DNA of 64,000 nucleotides, from assembly GCF_019890635.1 (NCBI RefSeq), contig NZ_JAIOAB010000032.1, forward strand, positions 1 to 64,000. Reading direction: 5' to 3'. The notes under the pieces were generated by a model, which worked only from the letters and a program-made list of their open reading frames with translations, was not told the origin of the DNA and did not search any database. Below, piece after piece: positions 23,708-32,851 of this stretch. Position 1 is the first letter of the stretch. Every line of letters begins with the position of its first letter. Both the position numbers and the translations under genes were made by a program. The DNA comes from Streptomyces sennicomposti. Lineage in GTDB: Bacteria > Actinomycetota > Actinomycetes > Streptomycetales > Streptomycetaceae.

Positions 23708-24619
23708 ATGACCAGCCCGTACCGGATGACCAGCCCGTACCATCTGCCCGCCGGCCGGGCCGCCGACGGCCCGTACGCCGTGGCCGTCACCCCGGAGCAC
23801 GCCGGCTGGGGCCACGCCGAGCTGCGCGTCCTGGAACTGCCGGCAGGCGCTTCGCACACCTTCGACACCGGCGACAGCGAGTGGATCGTGCTCCCGCTCG
23901 GCGGCGGCTGCACGGTGACGGCCGTGGACGACTTCGGCCACGACACGTTCCGCCTCACCGGCCGCGACAGCGTGTTCGACGGCGTCAGCGACTTCGCGTA
24001 CGTGCCGCGCGACGCCCGTACGACCGTCTTCGCGCCCGCCGGCGGACGGTTCGCGCTCGCCGGGGCCCGCTGCACCCGGCGGCTGCCCGCCCGCCACGGT
24101 CCCGCCGCCGGGGTGCCGGTGGAGCTGCGCGGCAGCGGCGCCTGCTCCCGGCAGGTGAACAACTTCGCGGCGGCCGGGGTGTTCGCCTGCGACCGGCTGA
24201 TCGCGGTCGAGGTGCTCACACCGGGCGGCAACTGGTCCTCCTTCCCGCCGCACAAGCACGACGAGCACCGCCCCGGCGAGGAGTCCGTGCTGGAGGAGAT
24301 CTACTACTTCGAGTTCGCCGCGCACGAGGGCGTCCCCGGCCTCGGCTACCAGCGGGTCGCCCCGTCGGGACACGGCCGGGGCACGGACGTGCTGGCCGAG
24401 GTGCGCGGCGGCGACGTCGTCCTGATCCCGGACGGCTGGCACGGGCCGTCGATGGCCGTGCCCGGCCACCACATGTACTACCTGAACGTCATGGCGGGCC
24501 CGGACCCCGAGCGCGCCTGGCTGATCAGCGACCACCCCGACCACGCCTGGGTCCGCGGCACCTGGCCGGACCAGCCGGTCGACCCGCGGCTGCCCTTGTA
24601 CACGGCCCCTTCTCCGTAA
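23708..24619 (+). CDS. iolB: 5-deoxy-glucuronate isomerase
   Basis: A 303-residue bicupin. IolB converts 5-deoxyglucuronate to 5-dehydro-2-deoxygluconate. Diagnostic segments are NWSSFPPHKHDEHRPGEES with the metal-binding His residues, LEEIYYFEF, and GHHMYYLNVMAGP. ATG at 23708 follows GAGGAGGCAGCC; the first residues TSPYRMTSPYH come from a 12-bp duplication. It lies 67 nt after iolC and 63 nt before iolD, consistent with one operon. Confidence 0.96.
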   Translation: MTSPYRMTSPYHLPAGRAADGPYAVAVTPEHAGWGHAELRVLELPAGASHTFDTGDSEWIVLPLGGGCTVTAVDDFGHDTFRLTGRDSVFDGVSDFAYVPRDARTTVFAPAGGRFALAGARCTRRLPARHGPAAGVPVELRGSGACSRQVNNFAAAGVFACDRLIAVEVLTPGGNWSSFPPHKHDEHRPGEESVLEEIYYFEFAAHEGVPGLGYQRVAPSGHGRGTDVLAEVRGGDVVLIPDGWHGPSMAVPGHHMYYLNVMAGPDPERAWLISDHPDHAWVRGTWPDQPVDPRLPLYTAPSP

Positions 24620-24682
24620 GCCGCCGAAGCCGCCCAGCGACCCGACCCCCGTGAGACCCCCGATGTCAGTGAGGTACCGACC

Positions 24683-26572
24683 ATGACCGAGCCCAGCGGG
24701 CCGACCGCGTCCACGGTCCGGCTGACCGTCGCCCAGGCCCTGGTGCGCTTCCTCGCCGCCCAGCACACCGAGCGGGACGGCGTACGGCACCGGCTCATCG
24801 CCGGGATGTGGGGCGTCTTCGGGCACGGCAACGTCGCCGGCATCGGCCAGGCCCTCGTGGAACACGCGGACGTGATGCCGTATCACCAGGGCCGCAACGA
24901 GCAGGCGATGGTGCACGCGGCGGTCGGCTACGCCCGTCAGAGCGGGCGGCTGTCCGCCCAGGCGGTCACCACGTCCATCGGGCCGGGCGCGACCAACCTC
25001 GTCACGGGCGCGGCGCTGGCCACGATCAACCGCCTGCCGGTGCTGCTCCTGCCCGGCGACTACTTCGCCGCCCATGTCGCCGATCCGCTCCTCCAGCAGC
25101 TGGAACACCCCTCGGCCGGGGACGTCTCCGTCAACGACACCCTGCGGCCGGTCTCCCGGTACTTCGACCGGATCACCCGCCCCGAGGCGCTGATCGGGTC
25201 CGCGCTCGACGCGATGCGGGTGCTGACCGATCCGGCGGAGACGGGCGCGGTCACCCTCGCGCTGCCGCAGGACGTGCAGGCGGAGAGCCACGACTGGCCG
25301 GTGGAGTTCTTCGCCGAGCGGGTGTGGCGGGTACGGCGGCCCGCTCCCGACCCGGCAGAACTCGCCGACGCCGCCGCCGCGATCCGGCGCGCCGCCCGTC
25401 CGCTGATCGTGGCCGGCGGCGGCGTCCGGCACAGCGCGGCGGAGGACGCGCTGCGGGCGCTGGCGGACGCCACCGGCATCCCGGTCGCCGTCACCCAGGC
25501 GGGCAAGGGGGTGCTGCGCCACGACCATCCGGCCGAGGTGGGCGGCATCGGGCACACCGGCACGGCGGTCGCCGACGAGCTGGCCCGCACCGCCGACCTG
25601 GTCGTGGGCGTCGGCACCCGCTACACCGACTTCACCACCGCCTCCGGCACCCTCTTCCAGAACCCGGACGTGCGGTTCGTCAACCTGAACATCACCGCGT
25701 TCGACGCCCACAAGCTGGCGGCGGCCCCGCTCGTGTGCGACGCCCGCACCGGGCTGACCGCGCTCGCCGGCGCCCTGGCCGGGCACCGGGTGGCCGCCGC
25801 GTACGAGGCCGAGTACCGGGCGGGCAAGGAGCGTTGGGAGCGGGTGGTCGAGGCGGCGTACCGGGCGGCGGACGACAGCGCCGTGCCGAGCCAGACGCAG
25901 GTGCTCGGCGCGCTGGACGCGGTGGTGGACGACACGGACGTGGTGATCAACGCGGCCGGCTCGCTCCCCGGCGATCTGCACAAGCTGTGGCGGGCCCGCT
26001 CGTCGCGCCAGTACCACGTGGAGTACGGCTACTCCTGCATGGGCTACGAGATCCCGGCCGCGATCGGCGTGCGGCAGGCCGCGCCGGACGTCCCGGTGTG
26101 GGCGCTGGTCGGCGACGGGACGTATCTGATGATGCCGACCGAGATCGTCACGGCCGTCCAGGAGGAACTGCCGATCAAGGTGGTGCTGATCCAGAACCAC
26201 GGCTACGCCTCGATCGGCGGCCTGTCGGAGTCGGTGGGCGCCGAACGCTTCGGCACGGCCTACCGGCGCCGCGCGCCCGACGGCTCGCTGACCGGGGAGC
26301 CGCTGCCCGTGGACCTGGCCGCCAACGCCGCCAGCCTCGGCATGGACGTGCTGCGCCCCAAGACCGTGGCGGAGCTGCGCGAGGCCCTGCGCACGGCCCG
26401 CGCCGCCACCCGCCCGACGTGCGTGTACGTCGAGACGGACCCGTCCGCGGCCGCTCCCGGACCCGAGGCGTGGTGGGACGTGCCGGTGGCGGAGGTGGCC
26501 GCCCGGCCGGCGGCGGTCGAGGCCCGCGAGCGCTACGTCCGCGAGGCCGCGCGGCGCCGCCGCCCGCTGTGA
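24683..26572 (+). CDS. iolD: 3D-(3,5/4)-trihydroxycyclohexane-1,2-dione acylhydrolase
   Basis: A 629-residue thiamine diphosphate enzyme that opens the cyclohexane ring in myo-inositol degradation. It has the family start VRLTVAQALVRFL, the pyrophosphate-side GIGQALVEHADVMPYHQGRN with the catalytic Glu, and the ThDP/Mg motif region VGDGTYLMMPTEIVTA. ATG at 24683 with GTGAGGT upstream. It ends the operon; the next gene is convergent. Confidence 0.96.
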   Translation: MTEPSGPTASTVRLTVAQALVRFLAAQHTERDGVRHRLIAGMWGVFGHGNVAGIGQALVEHADVMPYHQGRNEQAMVHAAVGYARQSGRLSAQAVTTSIGPGATNLVTGAALATINRLPVLLLPGDYFAAHVADPLLQQLEHPSAGDVSVNDTLRPVSRYFDRITRPEALIGSALDAMRVLTDPAETGAVTLALPQDVQAESHDWPVEFFAERVWRVRRPAPDPAELADAAAAIRRAARPLIVAGGGVRHSAAEDALRALADATGIPVAVTQAGKGVLRHDHPAEVGGIGHTGTAVADELARTADLVVGVGTRYTDFTTASGTLFQNPDVRFVNLNITAFDAHKLAAAPLVCDARTGLTALAGALAGHRVAAAYEAEYRAGKERWERVVEAAYRAADDSAVPSQTQVLGALDAVVDDTDVVINAAGSLPGDLHKLWRARSSRQYHVEYGYSCMGYEIPAAIGVRQAAPDVPVWALVGDGTYLMMPTEIVTAVQEELPIKVVLIQNHGYASIGGLSESVGAERFGTAYRRRAPDGSLTGEPLPVDLAANAASLGMDVLRPKTVAELREALRTARAATRPTCVYVETDPSAAAPGPEAWWDVPVAEVAARPAAVEARERYVREAARRRRPL

Positions 26573-26665
26573 GGGCGGCGGGCCGGGCTGCGGGGCGCGG
26601 GTGCGGTGCGGTGGGCCGGGCTCCGGGGGGCGGGTGCGGTGCGGTGGACCAGGTGTCCGTCGTGC

Positions 26666-27646
26666 CTACGCGCCGCCGGTTCCGGGGTGCGCGCCGGCCG
26701 GGCCGACGGGGGTGTCGCCGCGCAGGGTGATGCGGTGCATCACGCGGTGCTGGTCGCCGTAGTCGCGGTTGGCGTAGTGGGCGGTGCTGCGGTTGTCCCA
26801 CAGGGCGACGTCGCCGCGCTGCCAGCGGTGGCGCACGACGTGTTCGGGCTTGGTGAGGTGGGCGTAGAGGATGTCGAGCAGGCCCCGGCTCTCGTGCTCG
26901 GAGACGCCGACGATGTGCGAGGTGAAGCCCGGGTTGACGAACAGGCCCTTGCGTCCGCTCTCGGGGTGCACGCGCACCACCGGGTGTTCCACCGGCTTCA
27001 GCTCGGTGAACACCTCGCCCTCCCACAGGTTGCCCCGGCCCTTGCGGCGCTGCGCCAGGTAGTAGCCGAACTCGCGGGAGCCGTCGTGGACGGCGGTGAG
27101 GGTGTCGATGTGCGCCCTGAGGCCCGGGGACAGCGACTCGTAGGCGAGCTGGCTGTCGGCCCAGTTGGTGTCGCCGCCGGTGGGCGGCAGCACCACGGCC
27201 CGCAGCACGGAGATGGCGGGCGGCCGCGCCACGAACGTCACGTCGGTGTGCCACACGTCGGCGAACCCGTTGTCCTGGCTGTCCAGGGAGTACACCTCGG
27301 GCGCCACGTCACCGGAGTCGTGCACCGGGTGCCCGACGGTGACCTCGCCCAGGCGCCGGCCGAACTCGATCTGCGCGGCGTCGTCCAGGGTGTCCTGGCC
27401 GCGCACGAACAGCACCTTGTGGCGCACGAGCGCCTCGCGGAGGGCGAGGATCTCGTCGTCGTCGAGGCGGGCGAGGTCGATGCCGTGGATCTCGGCGCCG
27501 AAGCTCGGGCCGAGCGGTGTGATCGGCAGTCGCCGTGCCGCGGTGTCCTCGGGCGCCGCGGCCGGTCGGGGTGCGGCGGTCGCCTCGGGTGCGGCGGTCG
27601 CTTCGGGCACGGTGGTCGCTTCGGGCCGGTCGCTGACGATGCTCAC
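26666..27646 (-). CDS. TauD/TfdA family Fe(II)/2-oxoglutarate dioxygenase
   Basis: A 326-residue dioxygenase with the iron triad His133-x-Asp135 (VWHTDVTF) and His304 (RVMHRITLRG), plus the 2-oxoglutarate-binding Arg near the C-terminus. TauD releases sulfite from taurine; relatives act on alkyl sulfates and sulfonates. The first 38 residues are a Pro/Glu/Ala/Thr repeat (PEATAAPEATAAP) outside the fold. GTG at 27646 with AAGGGA upstream is the best start. It is the last gene of the sulfonate importer operon, supporting oxidative desulfonation of the imported compound. Confidence 0.92.
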   Translation of the reverse strand: MSIVSDRPEATTVPEATAAPEATAAPRPAAAPEDTAARRLPITPLGPSFGAEIHGIDLARLDDDEILALREALVRHKVLFVRGQDTLDDAAQIEFGRRLGEVTVGHPVHDSGDVAPEVYSLDSQDNGFADVWHTDVTFVARPPAISVLRAVVLPPTGGDTNWADSQLAYESLSPGLRAHIDTLTAVHDGSREFGYYLAQRRKGRGNLWEGEVFTELKPVEHPVVRVHPESGRKGLFVNPGFTSHIVGVSEHESRGLLDILYAHLTKPEHVVRHRWQRGDVALWDNRSTAHYANRDYGDQHRVMHRITLRGDTPVGPAGAHPGTGGA

Positions 27647-27721
27647 GTGGGTGTCCCTTCTTCGTCTTCCGGTACGGGTGTGGGGGGCACGGCGTTCCAC
27701 CCGCCGCGCGGGGCGGCGGGG

Positions 27722-28540
27722 TCAGGCGGCCGCTGCGGTCTTCACGGCGTGGGAGACCCGCGCCCGCAGTTCGGCGAACTCCCTCGACTCCCGCAGTTCT
27801 TCGGCGTCGATGTCGCCGCGCGGCAGGTCGATGGGCAGGTCCAGGGCGACGGTCCCGGGACCCTTGGTCAGCACGACGATGCGGGAGCCGAGGAACACCG
27901 CCTCGTCGGCGGAGTGGGTCACGAACACCGTGGTGCTGCCGGTCTGCGCGGCCACCCGGCGGACGTCCTCCTGGAGGCGTTCCCGGGTCAGCGCGTCCAG
28001 CGCCGCGAACGGCTCGTCCAGCAGCAGGAGCGGGTTCTCGGCGGCCAGGGCGCGGGCGATGGCGACGCGTTGCTGCTGGCCGCCGGAGATCTCCCAGGTG
28101 CGCCGCTTCTCGGTGCCCTCCAGGCCGACCCGGGCCAGCAGCCGCGCCCGGTGCTCGGGCCAGTGGGCGCGCTCGACGCCGGCGTAGCGCAGGGCCACGT
28201 CGATGTTGCCCTGGACGGTCCGCCACGGGAACAGCCGCGGGGTCTGGAACACCACCCCGGCACTCGCTCCGGGCCGGGGTGCGGCGCCGGACACCCGCAC
28301 GGCGCCCTCGGTGGGCCGTTCGAACCCGGCGATCAGGCGCAGCAGGGTGCTCTTGCCGCATCCGGAGGCGCCCACCAGGACCAGGAACTCCCCGGCGGGC
28401 ACGGTCAGATCGACGGGTCCGACAGCGGTGACGGTCTCGCCGCCGCGGCCGTAGCGGTGCACGACGTGGTCCAGCCGGACGGCGCCTTCGGTGGCGGCGG
28501 GCGCACTCGCGGCGGCCGTCTTCGTCTCACTTGAGGACAT
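27722..28540 (-). CDS. sulfonate/taurine-type ABC transporter ATP-binding protein
   Basis: A 272-residue ATPase with Walker A GASGCGKST (57-65), FQTPRLFPWRTVQGNIDVAL (typical of SsuB/TauB), signature ISGGQQQRVAIARAL, Walker B LLLLDEPFAALD and THSADEA. ATG at 28540 lies inside the last codons of the binding-protein gene (14-nt overlap), with AAGGGG as ribosome site, so the two are translationally coupled. Confidence 0.95.
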   Translation of the reverse strand: MSSSETKTAAASAPAATEGAVRLDHVVHRYGRGGETVTAVGPVDLTVPAGEFLVLVGASGCGKSTLLRLIAGFERPTEGAVRVSGAAPRPGASAGVVFQTPRLFPWRTVQGNIDVALRYAGVERAHWPEHRARLLARVGLEGTEKRRTWEISGGQQQRVAIARALAAENPLLLLDEPFAALDALTRERLQEDVRRVAAQTGSTTVFVTHSADEAVFLGSRIVVLTKGPGTVALDLPIDLPRGDIDAEELRESREFAELRARVSHAVKTAAAA

Positions 28541-29576
28541 CGGGCAGCCCCTTGAGGTAGAAGGCCTCGCGGACGGCGTCGGCGGAGGGCGCGGCGTCGA
28601 TCTGCTTCTGCCGGGCCAGGAACTCGGCGGTGTCGGCGACATAGGTGCGCAGCTTGCCGGGGTCGCCGTCGGCGCCGAGCCAGTCGGCGGAGGTCACCTG
28701 CTCGGGGGTGAGGAAGACGCCCTGCTCGATCTGCGCCTTGGCGTCCGCCGCGCTGATGCCGAGTTCGGCGGAGACGGCCTTCACGGCTCCGTCGGGGTCG
28801 GACTTGAGGACCCGCAGCGCCTCGGCCTCGGCCTTGCGCCAGGCGTCGATCGCCTTCGGGTCCTTGGCGATGAGGTCGTCCGACACGACGGCCAGGTCCA
28901 GGGTGGGCTTGCCCGCGGCGCCGATCTGCTTGCTGCTGGTGAGCTGGGTGCCGGTCTTGCGCAGCTCGTCCAGGGTGGGCAGCCAGACGTAGGCGGCGTC
29001 GATGTCCCCCCGCTGCCAGGCGGCGAGGATCGCCTGCGGCTGGAGGTCGACGAGCTTGACGTCGGACGGCTTCAGCCCGGCCGTCTCCAGTGCGGCGAGC
29101 AGGCTGTAGTGGGAGGTGGAGGCGAAGGGGGTGGCGACGGTGCGGCCCTTGAGACCGGCGACGTCCGAGATGCCGGTGCCCTTGCGGGCGACGAGCGCCT
29201 CGTTGTCCCCGGCCACGTCGAGGATCCAGGCGACCTTGTACGGGATCGGCGAGGGTCCGGCCAATCCGCGGGCGAACGGGCTGGAGCCGAGCGCGGCTAT
29301 GTCGAGGGACTTGCCGAGGAAGGCCTGGTTGACGCTGGCCCCGGAGTCGAACTTGATCCAGGTGATCTTGTAGTCGGGCAGGGCCTTCTCCAGCAGCTTC
29401 CTGTTCTTGACGATCAGGTCGCCGCTGGGGAAGGCGAAGTAGCCGATGCGCAGGCGCTTGGCGCCGCCTGACGATCCGTCACTGTCCGAGGAGCAGCCGG
29501 TGAGGGCCGCGGAGGCGACGGCGAGCGCACCGGCGAGCAGCAGGCGGCGGGAGGGGCCTTGGGGAACGCGGGACAT
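28527..29576 (-). CDS. aliphatic sulfonate/taurine ABC transporter substrate-binding lipoprotein
   Basis: A 349-residue SsuA/TauA-type protein. Residues 9-28 form a lipoprotein signal (Arg-Arg, hydrophobic stretch, lipobox ALTGC with Cys28). The mature part begins RLRIGYFAFPSGDLIVKNR and has FDSGASVNQAFLGKSLDIAA and PYKVAWILDVAGDNEALV, as in taurine-binding proteins. It captures the sulfonate outside the membrane for the permease encoded just upstream. Confidence 0.94.
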   Translation of the reverse strand: MSRVPQGPSRRLLLAGALAVASAALTGCSSDSDGSSGGAKRLRIGYFAFPSGDLIVKNRKLLEKALPDYKITWIKFDSGASVNQAFLGKSLDIAALGSSPFARGLAGPSPIPYKVAWILDVAGDNEALVARKGTGISDVAGLKGRTVATPFASTSHYSLLAALETAGLKPSDVKLVDLQPQAILAAWQRGDIDAAYVWLPTLDELRKTGTQLTSSKQIGAAGKPTLDLAVVSDDLIAKDPKAIDAWRKAEAEALRVLKSDPDGAVKAVSAELGISAADAKAQIEQGVFLTPEQVTSADWLGADGDPGKLRTYVADTAEFLARQKQIDAAPSADAVREAFYLKGLPDVLK

Positions 29577-29641
29577 GACGGAGCCGTTTCTGTGCAAGGG
29601 GCGGGGAAACACGTGGGGCCGACGGGGAGCGGGGAGGCCGG

Positions 29642-30496
29642 TCACACCCGGCCGCGCCAGGGGACGACGGCGCGTTCCAGACGCAGCAGCAGACCGTCGA
29701 TGACGAGTCCGGAGACGCCGATGGCGATGATGCCGACGAGGACGACGGGGGTGTTGTTGTAGTTGGCGGCGTCCTTGACCATGCCGCCGATGCCGGGCAG
29801 TCCGTTGACCAGTTCGGCGGCGACGAGCGAGGAGTAGGCCACGCCGACGGCCAGCCGGACGCCGGTCAGCGTCTCCGGGAGCGCGGAGGGGACGATGACA
29901 TCCTTGACGACGTCCCAGCGCGAGCCGCCGAGGGCGCGGGCCGCCTCGACCAGGCTGCTCGGCACGGCGGCCACGGCGGTCGTGGTGGACACCGCCACCG
30001 GCGGGAAGGCGGCCACCGCCAGCAGGGTGATCTTCGGCTCCTCGTTGATGCCGAGCCAGATGATGAGGAGCGAGAAGTACGCCAGCGGGGGCAGCGTCCG
30101 CAGGAAGGTGATCCAGGGCTCGAACAGCGAGCGGAGCCAGCCGACGGTCCCCATCAGCAGCCCGAACACCACCCCGGCGGCGATGCCGATGCCGGCGCCG
30201 AACGCGATGCGCCGCAGACTGATGCCGAGGTGTTCGACGAGATACGTGCCGTTGTAGCCGCGTACGCCGTCGTGGGTGGTGGACACGTCGACGAAGGCGT
30301 CCCACACCTTGGCGGGCGGCGGGACCAGCGTCTGGCTCCATGTGCCGCTCGCGGCCAGCAGCTGCCACCCGGCGAGGAACAGCAGGAGCGAGCCGAACGG
30401 CAGGGCGACCCGGCGGGCCCGGGACAGGGCGCGCCGGGGGCGCGGCACCGGGACCTTGCCGGTGCCGGTCTCTTGGATACGGGTTGCCGAGGACAT
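29642..30496 (-). CDS. sulfonate/taurine-type ABC transporter permease
   Basis: A 284-residue SsuC/TauC-type permease with six predicted helices. Its EAA loop is AARALGGSRWDVVKDVIVPS ALPE, followed by GVAYSSLVAAELVNG, typical of nitrate/sulfonate/taurine importers. ATG at 30496 has GGAGG at 8 nt. It is the first structural gene of the operon, 233 nt after the leader peptide. Confidence 0.94.
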   Translation of the reverse strand: MSSATRIQETGTGKVPVPRPRRALSRARRVALPFGSLLLFLAGWQLLAASGTWSQTLVPPPAKVWDAFVDVSTTHDGVRGYNGTYLVEHLGISLRRIAFGAGIGIAAGVVFGLLMGTVGWLRSLFEPWITFLRTLPPLAYFSLLIIWLGINEEPKITLLAVAAFPPVAVSTTTAVAAVPSSLVEAARALGGSRWDVVKDVIVPSALPETLTGVRLAVGVAYSSLVAAELVNGLPGIGGMVKDAANYNNTPVVLVGIIAIGVSGLVIDGLLLRLERAVVPWRGRV

Positions 30497-30729
30497 GGAG
30501 CGGCCTCCAGGGAGCGCCGGAGCATGCGGAGCCGATGCCGGCCGACGTGAGCGGACAGCCCTGGGCGGAGGGGGACTTCGGCGCTGGAGGGGACTCCGGT
30601 ACCGAAAGGGGCTCAGCACTTCAGGGCGGGGAGAACGGCCCCGGCGCGAACGGCGGGGGCCTGCGTCACCGGCCCGGGCGGGACCGCCGGCCGGTGGTGG
30701 GGAGCGTCGGAAGCGTCAGGGACGCGGGT

Positions 30730-30801
30730 TCAGCGACAACACGGAGCCGCGCGTCGGCACAGGTCGATGACCAGGCGTCGCACCAAGGGCTCGTGATTCA
30801 T
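30730..30801 (-). CDS. putative Cys-rich attenuator leader peptide of the sulfonate operon
   Basis: A 23-codon frame ending LVIDLCRRAAPCCR, with three Cys codons, two adjacent, at the position where attenuator leaders place them. The DLCRR core matches the actinobacterial sulfur leader family. ATG at 30801; an in-frame ATG at 30810 adds three residues. Cysteine shortage would stall ribosomes here and could favour transcription of the importer and dioxygenase. Confidence 0.78.
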   Translation of the reverse strand: MNHEPLVRRLVIDLCRRAAPCCR

Positions 30802-30810
30802 GGGGCCCAT

Positions 30811-31123
30811 TTCTACAGGAGCCACAGCACGGCACCAAGAGGCGTCCCACTCTGTGGACGCGCAGGTGAGACCGTGCGCGGCGCGCGGCGACGCGCACGC
30901 CTGCTCCGCCTCACGTCCGCATCGCTGAACTGGGGTTTTTCTCCGGGGGCGTTGAGTGAGGCGATCTCATAGTGTGAACGGGTAGGCCTCGTACGCGACT
31001 TGGGATGCGACCGGCGTGCCGGGTGCTGGTGCTGGTGCTGGCACCGGCGGGCCGGGTGCTGGTGCTGGCGTCCGTCGTGCTGGAGCGGTGCCCCGGCGAC
31101 GGACCGCGACCCGGCGGACGGAT
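30811..31123. other. intergenic region with TGCTGG microsatellite
   Basis: Between the leader-peptide promoter side and the MFS terminator. Positions about 31018-31082 are built from GCTGGTGCTGG-type hexamer repeats separated by a C/G-rich spacer. No coding frame with family similarity is seen. The minus-strand promoter of the sulfonate operon should lie in the first 100 bases. Confidence 0.5.
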
Positions 31124-31159
31124 GAGGGCCGGTCCCGGACTGCTCCGGAACCGGCCCTC
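31124..31159. terminator. hairpin terminator downstream of the MFS gene
   Basis: A 16-bp stem (GAGGGCCGGTCCCGGA with its near-complement, one mismatch) and a four-base loop, 17 nt beyond the stop of the MFS gene at 31176. Confidence 0.7.
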
Positions 31160-31175
31160 GTCCGTCGCCGATGGG

Positions 31176-32678
31176 TCAGCGCGGGATGTCCGCCGGTCGC
31201 GCCGTTTCCGGCGTACCGGCCGGCTCCGGCAGCGGGCCACTCGCCGGGGCCGGCGCCCCGGCTCCGGCCCGGCCCGGCACGCGGCCGCGCAGGCCGAGGA
31301 CGCCGACGAGGGCGGCGACGGACGCGGCGACCAGCGGCACGAGGAGCGCGGCGCGGTAGCCGTCCAGCACGGCCTGCGGCCCGGTGCCGTCGGTCGCGGC
31401 GGTGAGGACCGCGCCGGCCGACGCCAGACCGAGCGCGGCGCCGAACTGGAAGCAGGTGTACAGCAGTCCGCCGGCCACGCCCTGCTCGTCCTCGCCGACG
31501 CCCTCGGTGGCGACGATGGTCAGCGGGCCGTAGGCCAGCGAGAAGGACAGCCCGAGCACGATCAGGCTTGGGAACATCATCGGATACGTCCAGTCGGGCC
31601 CCAGGGGCAGCATGAGGGCGTACGACAGCACGGCCAGCAGCAGACCGCCGAGGACGACGCGGGCGTTGCCGAACCTGTGGACCAGCTTCGGGGTGAGGGT
31701 GGGCGACAGGACCGCGTCTACGCCGATGACGAGCATCGCGAAACTGGTCTGCAGGGTCGACCAGCCGCGCAACTCCCGCAGGTAGAGCACGACGATGAAC
31801 TGGAAGCCGAAGAAGCCCGCGGCGAAGAGCAGTCCGGCGAGGTCGGCGCGGACGAGGGCGCCGGTCCGGAGCAGTCCGAGGCGGATCAGCGGCGCGGGCG
31901 CCGTGCGCTCGATCCGTGTGAAGAGGAGGAAGAGCGCCAGGCTCGCGGCGAAGGTCGGCGCGGTCTGCACGGCCGGTGCGTGGGTGGCGCGCTCGACGGA
32001 GAGGACCAGCAGCAGGATCGCCGCCGTCACGGCGACCGCGCCGGCCACGTCCAGGTTCTGCCGCTTCCGGGCGGGCTCGGCGGTCCTGGGGATCAGGGCG
32101 GCGCCGGCGACCAGGACGAGGAAGGAGAGGACCACCGGGGCGAAGAACACCCAGCGCCAGTCGGCCGAGGCGAGCAGCCCGCCGATCACGAGGCCGATGG
32201 AGAACCCGCCGGCGGCGGTGCCCGAGTACACGAGCAGGGCCTTGTCGCGCTGCGGCCCTTCCGCGAAGCCGGTGGTGATGACCGACAGACCGGCCGGTGT
32301 CATGAACGCGGCGGAGACCCCGGTGACGAACCGGGCGACGATCAGCATCCACCCCTCGGTGGCGAGACCGCCGAGCCCGGAGAACAGCAGGAACACGGTC
32401 AGCCAGGTCAGGAACATCCGCCGGCGCCCGAAGAGGTCGGCGGCGCGTCCGCCGAGCAGCATGAAGCCGCCGTAGCCGAGGACGTAGGCGCTCATCACCC
32501 ATTGGAGCATGCCGGTGGACATGTCCAGGTCGGCCCGGATCGACGGCAGGGCCACATTGAGCATGGCCACGTCGACGCCCTCCAGGAAGATCGCGCCGCA
32601 CAGCACGAACAGCACGCCCCAGGCGCGTGCGCTCATGCGGTCGGTGCCGCTGTCCGAAGAGGATCGCAATGCGGACAC
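31176..32678 (-). CDS. MFS efflux transporter (DHA2-like, 14 membrane segments)
   Basis: A 500-residue drug/proton antiporter-like protein. Motif C-region FLEGVDVAMLNVALPSIRAD and loop motif GGRAADLFGRRRMF identify the DHA2 group; about 14 helices follow. The tail is Ala/Pro-rich. GTG at 32678 has GAGGAG at 8 nt, adding 20 hydrophilic residues before helix 1. It is divergent from an HxlR-type repressor, a common arrangement for inducible efflux. Substrate unknown. Confidence 0.92.
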   Translation of the reverse strand: MSALRSSSDSGTDRMSARAWGVLFVLCGAIFLEGVDVAMLNVALPSIRADLDMSTGMLQWVMSAYVLGYGGFMLLGGRAADLFGRRRMFLTWLTVFLLFSGLGGLATEGWMLIVARFVTGVSAAFMTPAGLSVITTGFAEGPQRDKALLVYSGTAAGGFSIGLVIGGLLASADWRWVFFAPVVLSFLVLVAGAALIPRTAEPARKRQNLDVAGAVAVTAAILLLVLSVERATHAPAVQTAPTFAASLALFLLFTRIERTAPAPLIRLGLLRTGALVRADLAGLLFAAGFFGFQFIVVLYLRELRGWSTLQTSFAMLVIGVDAVLSPTLTPKLVHRFGNARVVLGGLLLAVLSYALMLPLGPDWTYPMMFPSLIVLGLSFSLAYGPLTIVATEGVGEDEQGVAGGLLYTCFQFGAALGLASAGAVLTAATDGTGPQAVLDGYRAALLVPLVAASVAALVGVLGLRGRVPGRAGAGAPAPASGPLPEPAGTPETARPADIPR

Positions 32679-32729
32679 GGAATTGACTCCTCGCTGGAGA
32701 AAAGGGAATGACGGAATCGGGGCGACCGC

Positions 32730-32851
32730 TGAAGTCACCGACTCGCGGACCGGCCATGCGGAAGGAGTCGGAGGCGGTTCCCTCTTGTAACCACTGGAAT
32801 CATCGGGCAGGCTCCCTGGCCATGGAAGAAGGCACTTTGAAGTCACCGACT
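32730..32851. repeat. 14-bp direct repeat pair, possible HxlR operator
   Basis: TGAAGTCACCGACT occurs at 32730-32743 and 32838-32851, 108 bp apart. The first is in the divergent MFS/HxlR intergenic region; the second is within codons 6-10 of the HxlR gene. Exact identity over 14 bp in this short interval is unlikely by chance. Confidence 0.5.

Noticed and set aside
30871..30933. Plus-strand short Cys-containing frame starting GTG, considered a fourth leader peptide
   Set aside because: It lacks the DLxR core, has no good ribosome site and no sulfur gene follows on that strand.
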